Source: UBA7672 sp964550535
Lineage (GTDB): Bacteria > Pseudomonadota > Alphaproteobacteria > Caulobacterales > Hyphomonadaceae
NCBI GenBank assembly: GCA_964550535.1
Contig: CAZJZQ010000021.1
Span: 1-35,156 of the forward strand
Direction: 5' to 3'
DNA length: 35,156 nucleotides
In this document: piece after piece, positions 21,814-30,736 of the stretch
Numbering within the stretch: position 1 is the stretch's first letter
Layout of the letters: each line of letters begins with the position of its first letter
Position numbers and translations under genes: made by a program
The notes under the pieces: model-generated
The model's database searches: none
What the model was told of the DNA's origin: nothing
What the model saw: the letters and a program-made list of their open reading frames with translations, nothing else

Positions 21814-22995
21814 TCAGCCTGAAGTTCTGTCGTCGCCGTGGTCAGGCGCTTTCGGGGCGCCCTGCGCGGCGAGGGTGTCGTAGCCGGTAGATGGCGTGTC
21901 CTTCATGATAGCAACCTGGTGCGGGTAGGGGATGGTGATGCCTTCGCGGCCGAAAGCCTGTTTCACCAGCCGCAGCATGTCGGAATGCAGGTCGAGCATG
22001 ACCGATCCGTTGCACCAGGCGCGCACGCGGATATCGACGCTGGAGGCGTTGAGCGTGAAAACCTGCAACCAGACCGGCGGCGCTTTGTGAACGCGCGAGT
22101 CGGATTCGTAAACGCGCCGGATGACGCCCAGCGCCTTGTCGATGTCGTCCTCGTAAGAGATCGAGAATACAAGTTCCAAGCGGCGGTAGGGGCGCGCGGA
22201 CGAATTGATGATGACGTTGGACCAGACCTGATCGTTGGTCACCACGATCTCGCGATTATCCACGGTTGTAAGCACGGTGGTGAAAGGGGTGATCTCCTGC
22301 ACCGAGCCCTCGACATCGGCGATGCGGACATAGTCGCCAATCCGGTAGGGACGAAAGACCGCGATGATGACGCCGGCGGCGACAGCTTTCAACGTGTCCT
22401 GCAGGGCGAGGGCGATCGCGAGGCCGGCGGCGCCGATGACAGCGACCAGCGATGCAATCGGGAAACCGAAAAGTTGCAGGCCGGCGATGAGCCCGATCGC
22501 CAGCGTCGCGATGCGGACAACCGAAGACAGGAAGCCAAACATGGTTTCGCCGCCGGTATGCTGGCCGCGGCTGATCTTTGAGCCGAAGCCGCGCACGCGG
22601 GCGCCAAGCCATGCGCCGATGAACCAGGCGAGGACCAGGATGCCAATGGCCAGACCGGCATTGATCGCCGTCGCGCGCAGCCGTTCGATCGGGAACCCGA
22701 ACACCCATGCCGCCCCGGCGACGCCTGCGAGCAGACCTGCGCCGCGCAGGAGCGACGCCACGATCACCAGCATCACGCTGTCGGTGGGATTTTCGGTTTC
22801 AGATGTCTGGCTGGTTTTTTCGTGCTTCCGTAACGCGGACAGGCGCCGGCCGATGAAGGTGACCGTGCGCGATACGATGACGCCGGCGAGATAGCCCAGC
22901 ACCATCGCGATCCCGGCCCACATCGTCTTCTGCCATGGGCCGGACAGGTCGAAGGCCCATTCGCCGAACTGTCTGAGTTGTTCCTGGAACTCCAT
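21814..22995 (-). CDS. MscS-type mechanosensitive ion channel
   Basis: A 393-residue small-conductance mechanosensitive channel-like protein of the inner membrane. There are about four to five N-terminal helices, including MWAGIAMVLGYLAGVIVS and AINAGLAIGILVLAWFIGAWLG. The pore helix region GAAGLAIALALQDTLKAVAAGVIIAVF has the Gly/Ala packing pattern of MscS TM3. It is followed by the beta domain YRIGDYVRIADVEGSVQEITPFTTVL and VVTNDQVWSNVIINSS, and the C-terminal alpha/beta domain ending in GITIPYPHQVA. It starts at ATG 22995; upstream in-frame codons have no signal character. It may open under osmotic downshock. Confidence 0.93.
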   Translation of the reverse strand: MEFQEQLRQFGEWAFDLSGPWQKTMWAGIAMVLGYLAGVIVSRTVTFIGRRLSALRKHEKTSQTSETENPTDSVMLVIVASLLRGAGLLAGVAGAAWVFGFPIERLRATAINAGLAIGILVLAWFIGAWLGARVRGFGSKISRGQHTGGETMFGFLSSVVRIATLAIGLIAGLQLFGFPIASLVAVIGAAGLAIALALQDTLKAVAAGVIIAVFRPYRIGDYVRIADVEGSVQEITPFTTVLTTVDNREIVVTNDQVWSNVIINSSARPYRRLELVFSISYEDDIDKALGVIRRVYESDSRVHKAPPVWLQVFTLNASSVDIRVRAWCNGSVMLDLHSDMLRLVKQAFGREGITIPYPHQVAIMKDTPSTGYDTLAAQGAPKAPDHGDDRTSG

Positions 22996-23104
22996 GGGTC
23001 TTTCGTCCTGTGCCTGGGCGTTTCCCTGCCTAGCGTGATTGGCCGGCAATGCAAAACGGGCGGCGGGGGGTGGGGTTGCTTTGGGATGGGACGAGCAGAA
23101 GGAC

Positions 23105-23123
23105 GGGCGGCTCCCTGCCGCCC
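23105..23123. terminator. Hairpin between the ligase and MscS genes
   Basis: GGGCGGC (23105-23111) and GCCGCCC (23117-23123), 7-bp stem with loop TCCCT. It is followed on the plus strand by CGTCATTCTGGGGGAAAGCC, which resembles common dispersed 'GTCATTCCCG' repeats. It may end ligase transcription; no T-run. Confidence 0.4.
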
Positions 23124-23181
23124 TCGTCATTCTGGGGGAAAGCCCGGGATTCTTTCCGGCAACCGGCTGACGTATCGCGGC

Positions 23182-24804
23182 CTAAACCGGCAGCATCGCT
23201 TCGAGTGTTTCGATGCGGTCGGCCTCGGCGGCGGGTTTGTCCCAGCGGATGCGGTGGATGCGGGGGAAACGCATGGCGATGCCGGATTTGTGGCGTGGAG
23301 AGCGCTGGAGGCCCTCGAACGCGACCTCCAGCACGAGGCCGTCTTCCCGGTTGGCCCGTACAGAGGTGACGGGGCCGAAGCGGTCGATGGCGTTTTCCCG
23401 GACATAGCGGTCGAGCATGACGAGTTCTTCATCGGTGAAACCAAAATAGGCCTTGCCCACCGGGGTAAGTTCGTCGGCGCCGTCTCGTGTGCGCCAGACG
23501 CCAAAGGTAAAGTCGGAGAACGCGCCCGAGCGGCGGCCATGACCGCGCTGGGCGTACATGAGCACCGCATCGACGAGATGCGGATCGCGCTTCCACTTGT
23601 ACCACTGTCCTGCGGGGCGGCCGGGGAGATAGGGCGAGTCGAGACGTTTCAGCATCAAACCTTCGATCTCTGGCGTGGGTGGATTTTGGCGCAACTCTTC
23701 CAGTTGCCCGGGCGCGGAAAAGGGCAAAAGCTGCGAAAGGTCGATGCGGCCGGAGCGTTGGGAGACGATGAAGCGTTCGAGACGCTTGCGGCGTTCGGAG
23801 AAGGGCAGAGAGCGGAGGTCTTTATCGTCCTCCCTCATGATGTCATAGGCGCGGAGGAAGGCGGGGCGTTCGGCGATCTGCCTTGCGCTGACCGTCTTGC
23901 GGTTGAGGCGTTGCTGAAGGTCGTTGAAAGGCGCGACGCCGCCGTGCGCGTTGCGGATCAGAAGCTCGCCGTCGAGAGCGGCGTTGAATGTTGCGGCTTC
24001 GAGAATATCCGGGAAGGCGGCGGAAATTTCATCGCCGGTGCGGGTGTAGAGCCGCTTCACGCCATCTTCCGCAACAAGCTGTACGCGGACGCCGTCCCAT
24101 TTCCATTCGGCGGCGAATGCGTCGGGCGAGATGGTGGACAGGTCCACGGCGCCAGGATCGGCGCGTTCGGATTTCGAGAACAGGGGATGAGACAGCATCA
24201 CCGGACGGAATGGCGCCTTCACATCCGGCGACGGACGTGGGGAGCGGCCTTCGAGCCAGGCGAAGAGGTCCGTGTAGGGCGGTTTGAGGCCGTGCCAGAT
24301 TTCCTCGATCTCGTCGGCCGTGACGCCGCCCAAATTGGCGAGAGCCTGACGTGCGAGACGCGCCGAGACGCCGATGCGCAGGCCGCCCGTGGCGAGCTTT
24401 ATGAGCGACCATCGGCCGGAGGCGTCCAGCGCATCAAGCCAGCGTTCGACGTGGGCGGCGGCCTCGGCCCTGGTCGAGGCGAGGAGCGTGTCGATAACTT
24501 CCGGCAGATCTGGTGTCCGGTTCGCGCCGGGGCGGGTGGGCCAGATCAGCGAGACGGTTTCAGCAAGGTCGCCGACATAGTCGTAGCTCATGGCGAAGAG
24601 CTGGGCGTCCACGCGGGCGTTGACCAGTTCCCGGATGGCCGCAGGGCGGATCGATGAGAGCGTAAGCTCGCCGGTGATCGACGCCAGCGCCCAGCCACGT
24701 TCCGGGTCCGGCTGCTCACGAAAATAATTGGCGAGCAGCGTCAGCTTCGCATTGCGCGAAGGTGTGAGGATGAGGCGCTCAAGGAGGGCGGCGAATGCCT
24801 GCAT
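23182..24804 (-). CDS. ATP-dependent DNA ligase (ligase-associated damage-response type)
   Basis: A 540-residue ATP-dependent ligase. Residues 1-190 are the helical DNA-binding domain (MQAFAALLERLILTPSRNAK, LATGGLRIGVSARLARQALA). The nucleotidyltransferase domain carries motif I EWKWDGVR with the AMP-accepting Lys235, then TRTGDEIS (motif Ia region), ALDGELLI (motif III), EGLMLKRLDSPY (motif IV) and WYKWKRD (motif V). The OB-fold domain closes the protein (GPVTSVRANREDGLVLEVAFEG, GIAMRFPRIHRIRWDK). This length and start fit the ligase that usually sits beside an MBL-fold exonuclease and an Lhr-like helicase. Here the exonuclease is 4.7 kb away on the same strand and no helicase is in the window. 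Confidence 0.92.
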   Translation of the reverse strand: MQAFAALLERLILTPSRNAKLTLLANYFREQPDPERGWALASITGELTLSSIRPAAIRELVNARVDAQLFAMSYDYVGDLAETVSLIWPTRPGANRTPDLPEVIDTLLASTRAEAAAHVERWLDALDASGRWSLIKLATGGLRIGVSARLARQALANLGGVTADEIEEIWHGLKPPYTDLFAWLEGRSPRPSPDVKAPFRPVMLSHPLFSKSERADPGAVDLSTISPDAFAAEWKWDGVRVQLVAEDGVKRLYTRTGDEISAAFPDILEAATFNAALDGELLIRNAHGGVAPFNDLQQRLNRKTVSARQIAERPAFLRAYDIMREDDKDLRSLPFSERRKRLERFIVSQRSGRIDLSQLLPFSAPGQLEELRQNPPTPEIEGLMLKRLDSPYLPGRPAGQWYKWKRDPHLVDAVLMYAQRGHGRRSGAFSDFTFGVWRTRDGADELTPVGKAYFGFTDEELVMLDRYVRENAIDRFGPVTSVRANREDGLVLEVAFEGLQRSPRHKSGIAMRFPRIHRIRWDKPAAEADRIETLEAMLPV

Positions 24805-24848
24805 GCCGTGGATATGGGAATGTTACAAAACTCGATCAACCAAGCTGT

Positions 24849-25748
24849 TCACTCGCGGATAGGGGCGCCCCATCGAGGCGCTGAGACTGCGGTGATGTCG
24901 ATGTCGAAACATTGCGCTCCGGCGGAGAGTTCGACGGCTGTCAGCTCGGGGAAAGTGAAGTCAGGTTCTGTTACGACGCTGAACTCATCGGCGTTATCGA
25001 GAGGCGACCAGTCGTCGATGTGCCCGCAGACCCTGATGTTGGACGCGTCGAGCCGCTCCAGTGTCGCGCGATTTCCCACGTGCCGCGTGAATTCCTGAGT
25101 CCAGCCGCACCCGCTCATACTGGTTCGCTCCGGGGCGGACTCCAGAATACGAAGTGATTCTTCTACAGACGTGGGCGTGTCTCCACTTACGAAATAGGCG
25201 CAGCGAGCAAGTCTCGCGGTATCGGCGAAGGCCGCAAGATCCCGATGCTTCGGCAGGCGCGCTAGATCGAGTTCGTAGCAATAGCGTCCCGCTTTTGTTC
25301 GTTGCTTCATCAGTTCGAGGAAGACAAATTGAGATGTGTAGGCGTTTTCTTCCACGGCCTTGCTTGATGTAGGCAGCCGGAAGTCACCGCACAGTTCGAC
25401 TCGCGAGTCATCAAGACGAACATAATCCACGTTCGTCCGTGAGCTGCCCTGTACTGAAACGGTGAAAGGGTCGAAGCCGCTGCACAAAGATGATTTGTTC
25501 GTTTTTTCAGCGCGCCGGGCGCTCGCCATCGCCTCTTCGATAGAGGAAGGCGCCTTACCATCGGCCAAGAACGCACATTGCGCATCGTTTGCCGTCTGGA
25601 CGATCTGTCTGAAGAGTAATCCATCCAGTCGCTTCGCCCGCGCATCGCCGGGGCCGCCGACGGCGATGAAGCCCCAGATTATCGCGCCGAGGATCGCAAC
25701 GCCGCCGATGGCGGCGAGGATGGGGCCGAGGTCACGCTTGCTGGTCAC
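24849..25748 (-). CDS. Membrane-anchored protein with an eight-cysteine internal duplication
   Basis: A 299-residue protein with one N-terminal transmembrane helix (ILAAIGGVAILGAIIWGFIAV, about 10-30); the rest is likely periplasmic. The remainder is two diverged repeats. Repeat 1 (about 50-165) and repeat 2 (about 170-290) align at QCAFLADGKAPSSIEEAMAS with RCAYFVSGDTPTSVEESLRI, at YVRLDDSRVELCGDF with LERLDASNIRVCGHI, and at GRYCYELDLA with GAQCFDIDIT. Each repeat has four matching cysteines, suggesting two disulfides per unit. GTG start, GGGGGA upstream; it overlaps the DUF5671 gene by 17 bases, so the two are an operon. I recognise no family. Confidence 0.75.
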   Translation of the reverse strand: MTSKRDLGPILAAIGGVAILGAIIWGFIAVGGPGDARAKRLDGLLFRQIVQTANDAQCAFLADGKAPSSIEEAMASARRAEKTNKSSLCSGFDPFTVSVQGSSRTNVDYVRLDDSRVELCGDFRLPTSSKAVEENAYTSQFVFLELMKQRTKAGRYCYELDLARLPKHRDLAAFADTARLARCAYFVSGDTPTSVEESLRILESAPERTSMSGCGWTQEFTRHVGNRATLERLDASNIRVCGHIDDWSPLDNADEFSVVTEPDFTFPELTAVELSAGAQCFDIDITAVSAPRWGAPIRE

Positions 25749-26376
25749 GGTCGTCCCCCTTCTCGGCGTCCTGTATGAAGTAGAGGAAGACGCCGCCAGC
25801 GATGGCGGCCACCACGATCAGCTTGAGGATCAGGCGCGCTGACAGTTCGCCGGAAAGGAAGCTATAGACCAGCGCGATGGCGTCGCCGATCAGCGTGCAA
25901 GCCGCGATGATGAGCGTGATGTAGGTGAGCCATTTGCGCACCACGCTACGTTGCATCGCGGGATTTGTGCGGCGCTGTTTGCGGATGTGGAGCGCGAGGA
26001 AGGCGAAGATCGGCGTGCCGACGACGAGGCCGGAGATCGACGAGCGAATCTGGCTGTCGCGGTTCCATAAACCGTACCCGCTGTCGAGCTCGTCATGGAT
26101 CAGCGTGTCGATCAGCGCGAACAGGAGCGCGCCGAGATTCCATGCCACGACGCCGAGCAGGATAAAGAGAACGAGATAGAGGAAAGCCTCGCGCGCCGAC
26201 ACGTAGGGTTTCGGCCGGGGAACGGCGAAGCCCAGACCGGTGTCGGCCCAACCGGCCAAGGACGCCTCCACTTCTTTCGGTGTCCAACCAGCGGAGACGA
26301 GGGCGCTGGCGAGGCGCTCCCGGCTTTCGCCGCGGGCGAGCGCTTCCTTGACGAAATTATCGAGAATGGCGGACAT
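25732..26376 (-). CDS. DUF5671 membrane protein
   Basis: A 214-residue protein. The N-terminus (ILDNFVKEALARGESRERLASALVSAGW) looks like a small helical module of the UBA/SHOCT-like kind common in this family, followed by RPKPYVSAREAFLYLVLFILLG, the DUF5671 signature. There are four hydrophobic segments: LVLFILLGVVAWNLGALLF, ISGLVVGTPIFAFLALHI, WLTYITLIIAACTLIGDAIAL and LILKLIVVAAIAGGVFLYF. GGGGGAG precedes the ATG. It is the first gene of a two-gene unit with the duplicated-cysteine protein. Function unknown. Confidence 0.82.
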   Translation of the reverse strand: MSAILDNFVKEALARGESRERLASALVSAGWTPKEVEASLAGWADTGLGFAVPRPKPYVSAREAFLYLVLFILLGVVAWNLGALLFALIDTLIHDELDSGYGLWNRDSQIRSSISGLVVGTPIFAFLALHIRKQRRTNPAMQRSVVRKWLTYITLIIAACTLIGDAIALVYSFLSGELSARLILKLIVVAAIAGGVFLYFIQDAEKGDDRDQQA

Positions 26377-26396
26377 GGAACTCCCCCTCTTTCAAG

Positions 26397-27305
26397 TCAT
26401 GTTAGCTTGCGGCCGGGCGGCAGGCCAAGGCGTTTGCACGCGTCCACCGGCGGGCTGCCCGGGATGACGAGGCGGTCGCTGAGGCGTCCGGCGCGGCGGA
26501 CCATTCGCGCCTCCCATGGGCGCAGGCCCAAGTTGGGGCCGAGATGTATTATGGCGCGGATATCGGCAGGCAGCAGGTCCACGCCCGCGCGGATCAACAT
26601 CCACTGCACGGGCCGTAGCGGAAGGGGAAGGAGCGGAGCGCGGCGGACGATGTCGAGGAACTCGAAGATGACAGGCGAGGCTTCGAGATGCGGTTTCATC
26701 GCCGCGAACTGGTCTGCCAGTTCCTGTTCATTGCGCGCGGCGCCGGTGGCTCCGTAGAGCGCGGAAGGGATGGCGGCTTCGGCAAAGCTGCGGTTGCGGT
26801 CAGATGCCGAAAGCGGTTCGACGTAGGCGTGATAGGCTTCGAGGAAGCCGAAGCCTGCGGTGATCTGCACCCAGTTCAGAAGCTCGGGATCGTTGGCGTT
26901 GTAGGATACTCCACCGGATGTTGAACCGTTGATGCGCGCGTGCATGCGGTTGACGCGGCTGATCATCTGTTCGGCGACGCTGCGCGCGGCATAGACGGTG
27001 ACCATGGCGGCCATGCCGGTGCGCTTTATGCGGGCAACGGGATTGGTCCGGAAGGCCGTGTGCTCCCACACGCCGCTACGCACGCGCGGCTCGGCCAGTT
27101 CCAGCAGCACTGCGGTGATGCCGCCGACGAACAGGGACACGGGATTGCGGAAGATGCGCCAGGACACTGAGTCGGGATCGGCCAGTCCCGGTTCACCGGC
27201 AGGTTCGCGGAAATTCACCGCAGGCGCGCCAGCGCCAGCCAGCAGCTGTTTCATGAACAGCCGGCCAATGCGATCTGCGTCGAATGACGGAACGGACAGG
27301 GCCAT
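26397..27305 (-). CDS. MpaB/DUF2236-family haem oxygenase-like protein
   Basis: A 302-residue protein of the DUF2236 family (mycophenolic-acid MpaB, rubber-cleaving Lcp). These are mostly alpha-helical haem b proteins that oxidise their substrate with O2. Visible family features: SVSWRIFRNPVSLFVGGITAVLLELAEPRVRSGVWEHT-type start, FRTNPVARIKRTGMAAMVTVYA, then INRMHARI-like segment (RVNRMHARINGS) with a candidate haem His, ITAGFGFLEAYHAYV, and a closing ADIRAIIHLGPN. The ATG at 27305 has GGGAG eleven bases upstream; ATG 27323 is an alternative. There is no signal peptide. Substrate unknown. It lies 54 bases downstream of the carboxylesterase stop. Confidence 0.85.
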   Translation of the reverse strand: MALSVPSFDADRIGRLFMKQLLAGAGAPAVNFREPAGEPGLADPDSVSWRIFRNPVSLFVGGITAVLLELAEPRVRSGVWEHTAFRTNPVARIKRTGMAAMVTVYAARSVAEQMISRVNRMHARINGSTSGGVSYNANDPELLNWVQITAGFGFLEAYHAYVEPLSASDRNRSFAEAAIPSALYGATGAARNEQELADQFAAMKPHLEASPVIFEFLDIVRRAPLLPLPLRPVQWMLIRAGVDLLPADIRAIIHLGPNLGLRPWEARMVRRAGRLSDRLVIPGSPPVDACKRLGLPPGRKLT

Positions 27306-27359
27306 GGAAGAATAAACTCCCATGGCCCCGGCCGGTTGCGCCAATGCTTATGGCGGCGA

Positions 27360-28985
27360 TCAGGTGGCGGGGGCCGCCGTGGCCGCGCGTTCATCCGCGC
27401 GGATATCTACTTCCACGCCGGGTTGGGCGCGGAACACCATCATGTTGCGCTGACCGGCGGTATAGGCGGGCCAGGTAGGAACAGCCGCGTTGTTCGGATC
27501 GCCGGTGCGCGCGAAGGCGAGCCAGCTTTCAGACATCTGGTCTGCAATGGCTTGCGGTTCCGGACCTGCGGGGCCGGACATGCTTTCGGACTTCGCCACG
27601 TTGTCGAACACCATGCCGATATCGAGCGCGTGGGGAACATAGCGCTTGCCGCCGAGAACGGGCGTTACCCAGTCCAGCATGTAGAACCAGACGGGCGCCC
27701 CGTCCTGCTGCGCCTTGCGGTCTGCGACGGTCACGCTGCCGCGGAAAAAGCCGTTGTCTGAAACGGCCATGAAATACAGCTCCGCCGCTTCGATGTTCGG
27801 ATGGTTGGTCCGATAAAGCTCCAGCACCTTTGCGACATCGCGGCCGGGGAAGGCGTCCTGCAGCGCAACCGGCAGCGTCTCCCACGTCAGATTGTGGTTG
27901 GGGCTGTCAGCCGGGGTGAGCGATGTGCCCTCGGTGCGGTTGCAGCCGATAAGCAGCGGCACAGAGGCGCCTGCGGGCGCTGCCGCCGGATCGAAGGGCT
28001 GGACGACAAGCGTGCGGCCATCCAGCGTGGGGCCGGAACCCGCGAGCGCGACGCCGGCCGCCGCCGACTGGATCTCTTCCACCGATTTGGTGAGTATCTG
28101 GCCGATGGTGTCGGCGGTCAGGCCGAGTTTCTCCACCACCGTTGCGGCCGCCGCCTGAGCAGCTTCGGCAGGCGGATGCGTGATGCGCGGGCCGGACTGC
28201 ACCACCGCGCGGTGGAACAGGCCTTTGGCGCGGTCGGTCGACATCAGGGTGCAGACTTTCGACCCGCCGCCGGACTCGCCAAAGATGAGCACATTCTCGG
28301 GATCGCCGCCGAAGGCTGCGATATTGTCTCGCACCCATTCGAGCGAAAGGATCATGTCGAGCACGCCCACAGAGGGCGAGTCCGCAAAACGTTCGCCAAA
28401 CTGGGTCAGGTTCAGATAGCCGAACAGGTTGAGACGGTGGTTGGTGGTCACAACGACGACGTCGCCGCGTTTCGCCAGTCGAACGCCGTCATAGGCGTAG
28501 GATGACCCGGAGCCCGTGGTGAAGCCGCCGCCGTGGAACCACACCAGCACAGGACGCTTCTTGTTGGCGTTGGCTTCCGGCGTCCAGACGTTGAGGAAGA
28601 GGCAATCCTCAGTTGCCGCGATCGGCGGATCGGGGCGCCACGAAGCAAACATGCCGCCGCCATCGCCGCTGGCCGGCTGTGGTGCAGAATTGCCGTAAGC
28701 AACAGCATCGAGAACGCCTGTCCACGGCGCGGCGGGGTTCGGCGCTGCGAAGCGGGTCGTTGCTGTGTCGGCGCCATAACGCACGCCCTTGAAGACGGAG
28801 ACGCCATCCTCGACCGTTCCGCGCACAAGGCCATGATTGGTTTCAACGAGAGGCTTGGCCGCGTCGGAGCCCGCGCCGCCGTCAGGCGTGCATGCGCCCA
28901 GCATGCCTGCCGCGCCTGTCATGGCCGCCATGGCTACCGAAGCTTTCAGAAAGGCGCGTCGTCCGCCGAGGTGCTCGAATCCCAT
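27360..28985 (-). CDS. Type-B carboxylesterase, Tat-type lipoprotein
   Basis: A 541-residue alpha/beta hydrolase of the carboxylesterase type-B family. The N-terminus has a twin-arginine motif GGRRAFLKA followed by a hydrophobic stretch and a lipobox GMLGAC, so it is predicted to be exported folded and lipid-anchored. Catalytic features: oxyanion loop VWFHGGGF, nucleophile elbow FGESGGG, acid residue in the NRTEGT region, and catalytic His in VPHALDIGMVF. A conserved EDCLFLNVWTP precedes the oxyanion loop, as in the family. GGGAG lies seven bases before ATG 28985. Such enzymes cleave carboxylic esters; the natural substrate cannot be read from the sequence. Confidence 0.93.
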   Translation of the reverse strand: MGFEHLGGRRAFLKASVAMAAMTGAAGMLGACTPDGGAGSDAAKPLVETNHGLVRGTVEDGVSVFKGVRYGADTATTRFAAPNPAAPWTGVLDAVAYGNSAPQPASGDGGGMFASWRPDPPIAATEDCLFLNVWTPEANANKKRPVLVWFHGGGFTTGSGSSYAYDGVRLAKRGDVVVVTTNHRLNLFGYLNLTQFGERFADSPSVGVLDMILSLEWVRDNIAAFGGDPENVLIFGESGGGSKVCTLMSTDRAKGLFHRAVVQSGPRITHPPAEAAQAAAATVVEKLGLTADTIGQILTKSVEEIQSAAAGVALAGSGPTLDGRTLVVQPFDPAAAPAGASVPLLIGCNRTEGTSLTPADSPNHNLTWETLPVALQDAFPGRDVAKVLELYRTNHPNIEAAELYFMAVSDNGFFRGSVTVADRKAQQDGAPVWFYMLDWVTPVLGGKRYVPHALDIGMVFDNVAKSESMSGPAGPEPQAIADQMSESWLAFARTGDPNNAAVPTWPAYTAGQRNMMVFRAQPGVEVDIRADERAATAAPAT

Positions 28986-29045
28986 CCGTCTTCTCCCTGT
29001 CGCGCCCGGATCTACCGTCCAGACGTCCTGCAAGGAGCCTAGGGG

Positions 29046-29570
29046 CTATGTTCCGGCGCGTCCAGCGATGAGGGTAAGGCCTTGCGCGCGTGCGTTTGCG
29101 CTTTGCTGGTGCAGCACCATGATCTTCTGCCAGATCTTGCGCGACAGGTTGCCGGTCAACTCCTCGATCTCGTTGACGGCCTGGATGATCACCGGGTCGC
29201 GCATGTTCTGCATGTAGAGCGCCGCAAGCTTGCCCGTCAGCGACAGCATCTCCGAGCAACAATCGAGATACCGCATCAGTTCGAACTCGGAGAGGTGGTG
29301 CTTTTCGGAGTGCGGCGTTTCGATCTGTCCCTCAGGCATTGTGGTTGGGTCTTTGGCGAGTTGGTGCATATCCACCACGTGGGCGATGGAGCGCAACTCA
29401 TGCAGGTCCGCCAACACCGCCTCGCGGCGCATTGAGGATTCGAGGTTCATCAGGAACCAGATCGCGGCGCCAGAGAGGGCGATAGGGCATGGACGAAGTA
29501 CATATTCCGGAGCCTGCGCGCCGTAAATCGGGAACAGGAAGGGCAGGCTATTCCCCCGCCTCGTCCTCAT
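29046..29570 (-). CDS. Membrane-anchored helical protein of unknown function
   Basis: A 174-residue protein. One hydrophobic segment near the N-terminus (PIALSGAAIWFLMNLE, about 29-44) is followed by a soluble helical domain: ADLHELRSIAHVVDMHQLAKDP, then LSEFELMRYLDCCSEMLSLTGKLAALYMQ and IEELTGNLSRKIWQKIMVL. The ELRSIAHVVDMHQL-KDP string is a motif I have seen in uncharacterised bacterial proteins with the same anchor-plus-helices plan. The start is uncertain: ATG 29570 overlaps the exonuclease end by 23 bases; ATG 29450 would remove the membrane segment. The overlap implies co-transcription with the exonuclease. Confidence 0.65.
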   Translation of the reverse strand: MRTRRGNSLPFLFPIYGAQAPEYVLRPCPIALSGAAIWFLMNLESSMRREAVLADLHELRSIAHVVDMHQLAKDPTTMPEGQIETPHSEKHHLSEFELMRYLDCCSEMLSLTGKLAALYMQNMRDPVIIQAVNEIEELTGNLSRKIWQKIMVLHQQSANARAQGLTLIAGRAGT

Positions 29571-30573
29571 AGCCAACAAGATGGAGCGGCCGGGCTTTGC
29601 GGCCTTCGAGTTCGGCCCAGCGGCTGAGGGCGTCGGCGCGCCCGTGGGTGATCCATAGTTCTTCAGGGTTCACGTCGCTTACGGTCTGGGTAAGTTCGTC
29701 CCAGTCGGCGTGGTCAGACAGGATCAAGGGCAACTCGATGCCTGACGCCTTTGCGCGCTGCCGGATGCTCATCCAGCCCGAAGCGAAGGCGATGACAGGT
29801 TCGGGGAAGCGTTCGGCCCAAGAAGTGGATGCGGCCGAGGGCGGGGCGATAACGATTTTCCCTGCGAACCGGGCGCTCTGTCCGCGCTGTCGGTTCTCCA
29901 GCGTCGCGGGCGCGAGAGGGCCGAGGCCGACGCCGAGACGTTCATACATGTCGCACAACTCTTTCATCGCGCCGTGAATGTAGATCGTCTCGTTGTAGCC
30001 GGCAGCGCGGAGTTCGCGGATCACCCGCTGGGCCTTGCCGAAAGCGTAGGCGCCGACGAGGTGTGTGCGGCCCGGAAAAGCGCGGACGCTGGTGAGAAGT
30101 TTCGCGACCTCTCCCGCAGTGTCGGGGTGGCGGAATACGGGGAGGGCGAAGGTCGCTTCCGATATGAAGACGTGACAGGGGGTCACTTCAAAAGGCGGGC
30201 AGGTGGGATCGGGGCGGCGCTTGTAATCACCGGTGCAGATCATGGTGAGGCCGCGCCACTTCACTTCGATCTGCGCGGAGCCGATGACGTGACCCGCGGG
30301 AATGAGGCGAACATCCGTTTCGCCAATGCGCGTCGTCTCGCCATATCGTGCAGCCTGCCGTGCGGGGGTGAATGCTTCGCCGTAACGGACGGACATTGCC
30401 TCCACCGTTTCCGGTGTCGCCAGGACGGCGCCATGACCGGCGCGGGCATGGTCGGAGTGGCCATGGGTGACGACTGCGCGATCCACGCTGCGTACAGGAT
30501 CAATGTAGAAGTCGCCCGGAGGGCAATAGAGGCCCTGAGGCGCCGGGCGGAGGAGATCTTCGGGGCGGATCAT
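29548..30573 (-). CDS. Ligase-associated DNA-damage-response exonuclease (MBL/beta-CASP fold)
   Basis: A 341-residue metallo-beta-lactamase-fold nuclease of the type normally encoded beside the ATP-dependent DNA ligase. It starts RPEDLLRPAPQGLYCPPGDFYIDP. The metal-binding signature is THGHSDHARAG (HxHxDH); further metal residues are in PAGHVIGSAQ and CTGDYKRR. The beta-CASP-like part includes VGAYAFGKAQRVIREL and ILSDHADWDEL with its conserved His. ATG at 30573, weak ribosome site. It diverges from the HMG-CoA reductase operon across 163 bases in which I see only a weak promoter-like pair (TTGAGT 30672, ATTCAT 30695). Confidence 0.9.
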   Translation of the reverse strand: MIRPEDLLRPAPQGLYCPPGDFYIDPVRSVDRAVVTHGHSDHARAGHGAVLATPETVEAMSVRYGEAFTPARQAARYGETTRIGETDVRLIPAGHVIGSAQIEVKWRGLTMICTGDYKRRPDPTCPPFEVTPCHVFISEATFALPVFRHPDTAGEVAKLLTSVRAFPGRTHLVGAYAFGKAQRVIRELRAAGYNETIYIHGAMKELCDMYERLGVGLGPLAPATLENRQRGQSARFAGKIVIAPPSAASTSWAERFPEPVIAFASGWMSIRQRAKASGIELPLILSDHADWDELTQTVSDVNPEELWITHGRADALSRWAELEGRKARPLHLVGYEDEAGE

Positions 30574-30736
30574 TCCGGCAGATATGAGGCGGGAGGAGGT
30601 TATGTGAAAGGGCGGCTTTGGCGGCGAAAGCAGTCAGACGCGGGGAATCCGGCGGCTGTGAAAGGTATGCCTTGAGTTTTCCGCAAAAGGGCGGATTCAT
30701 GCGCCGGAGCCTCCGGGCCCGTTCGGGAGACGCCTG

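Noticed and set aside
22978..24657. 559-codon plus-strand frame
   Set aside because: Antisense to the DNA ligase, which has all ligase motifs; no recognisable domain in the shadow frame.
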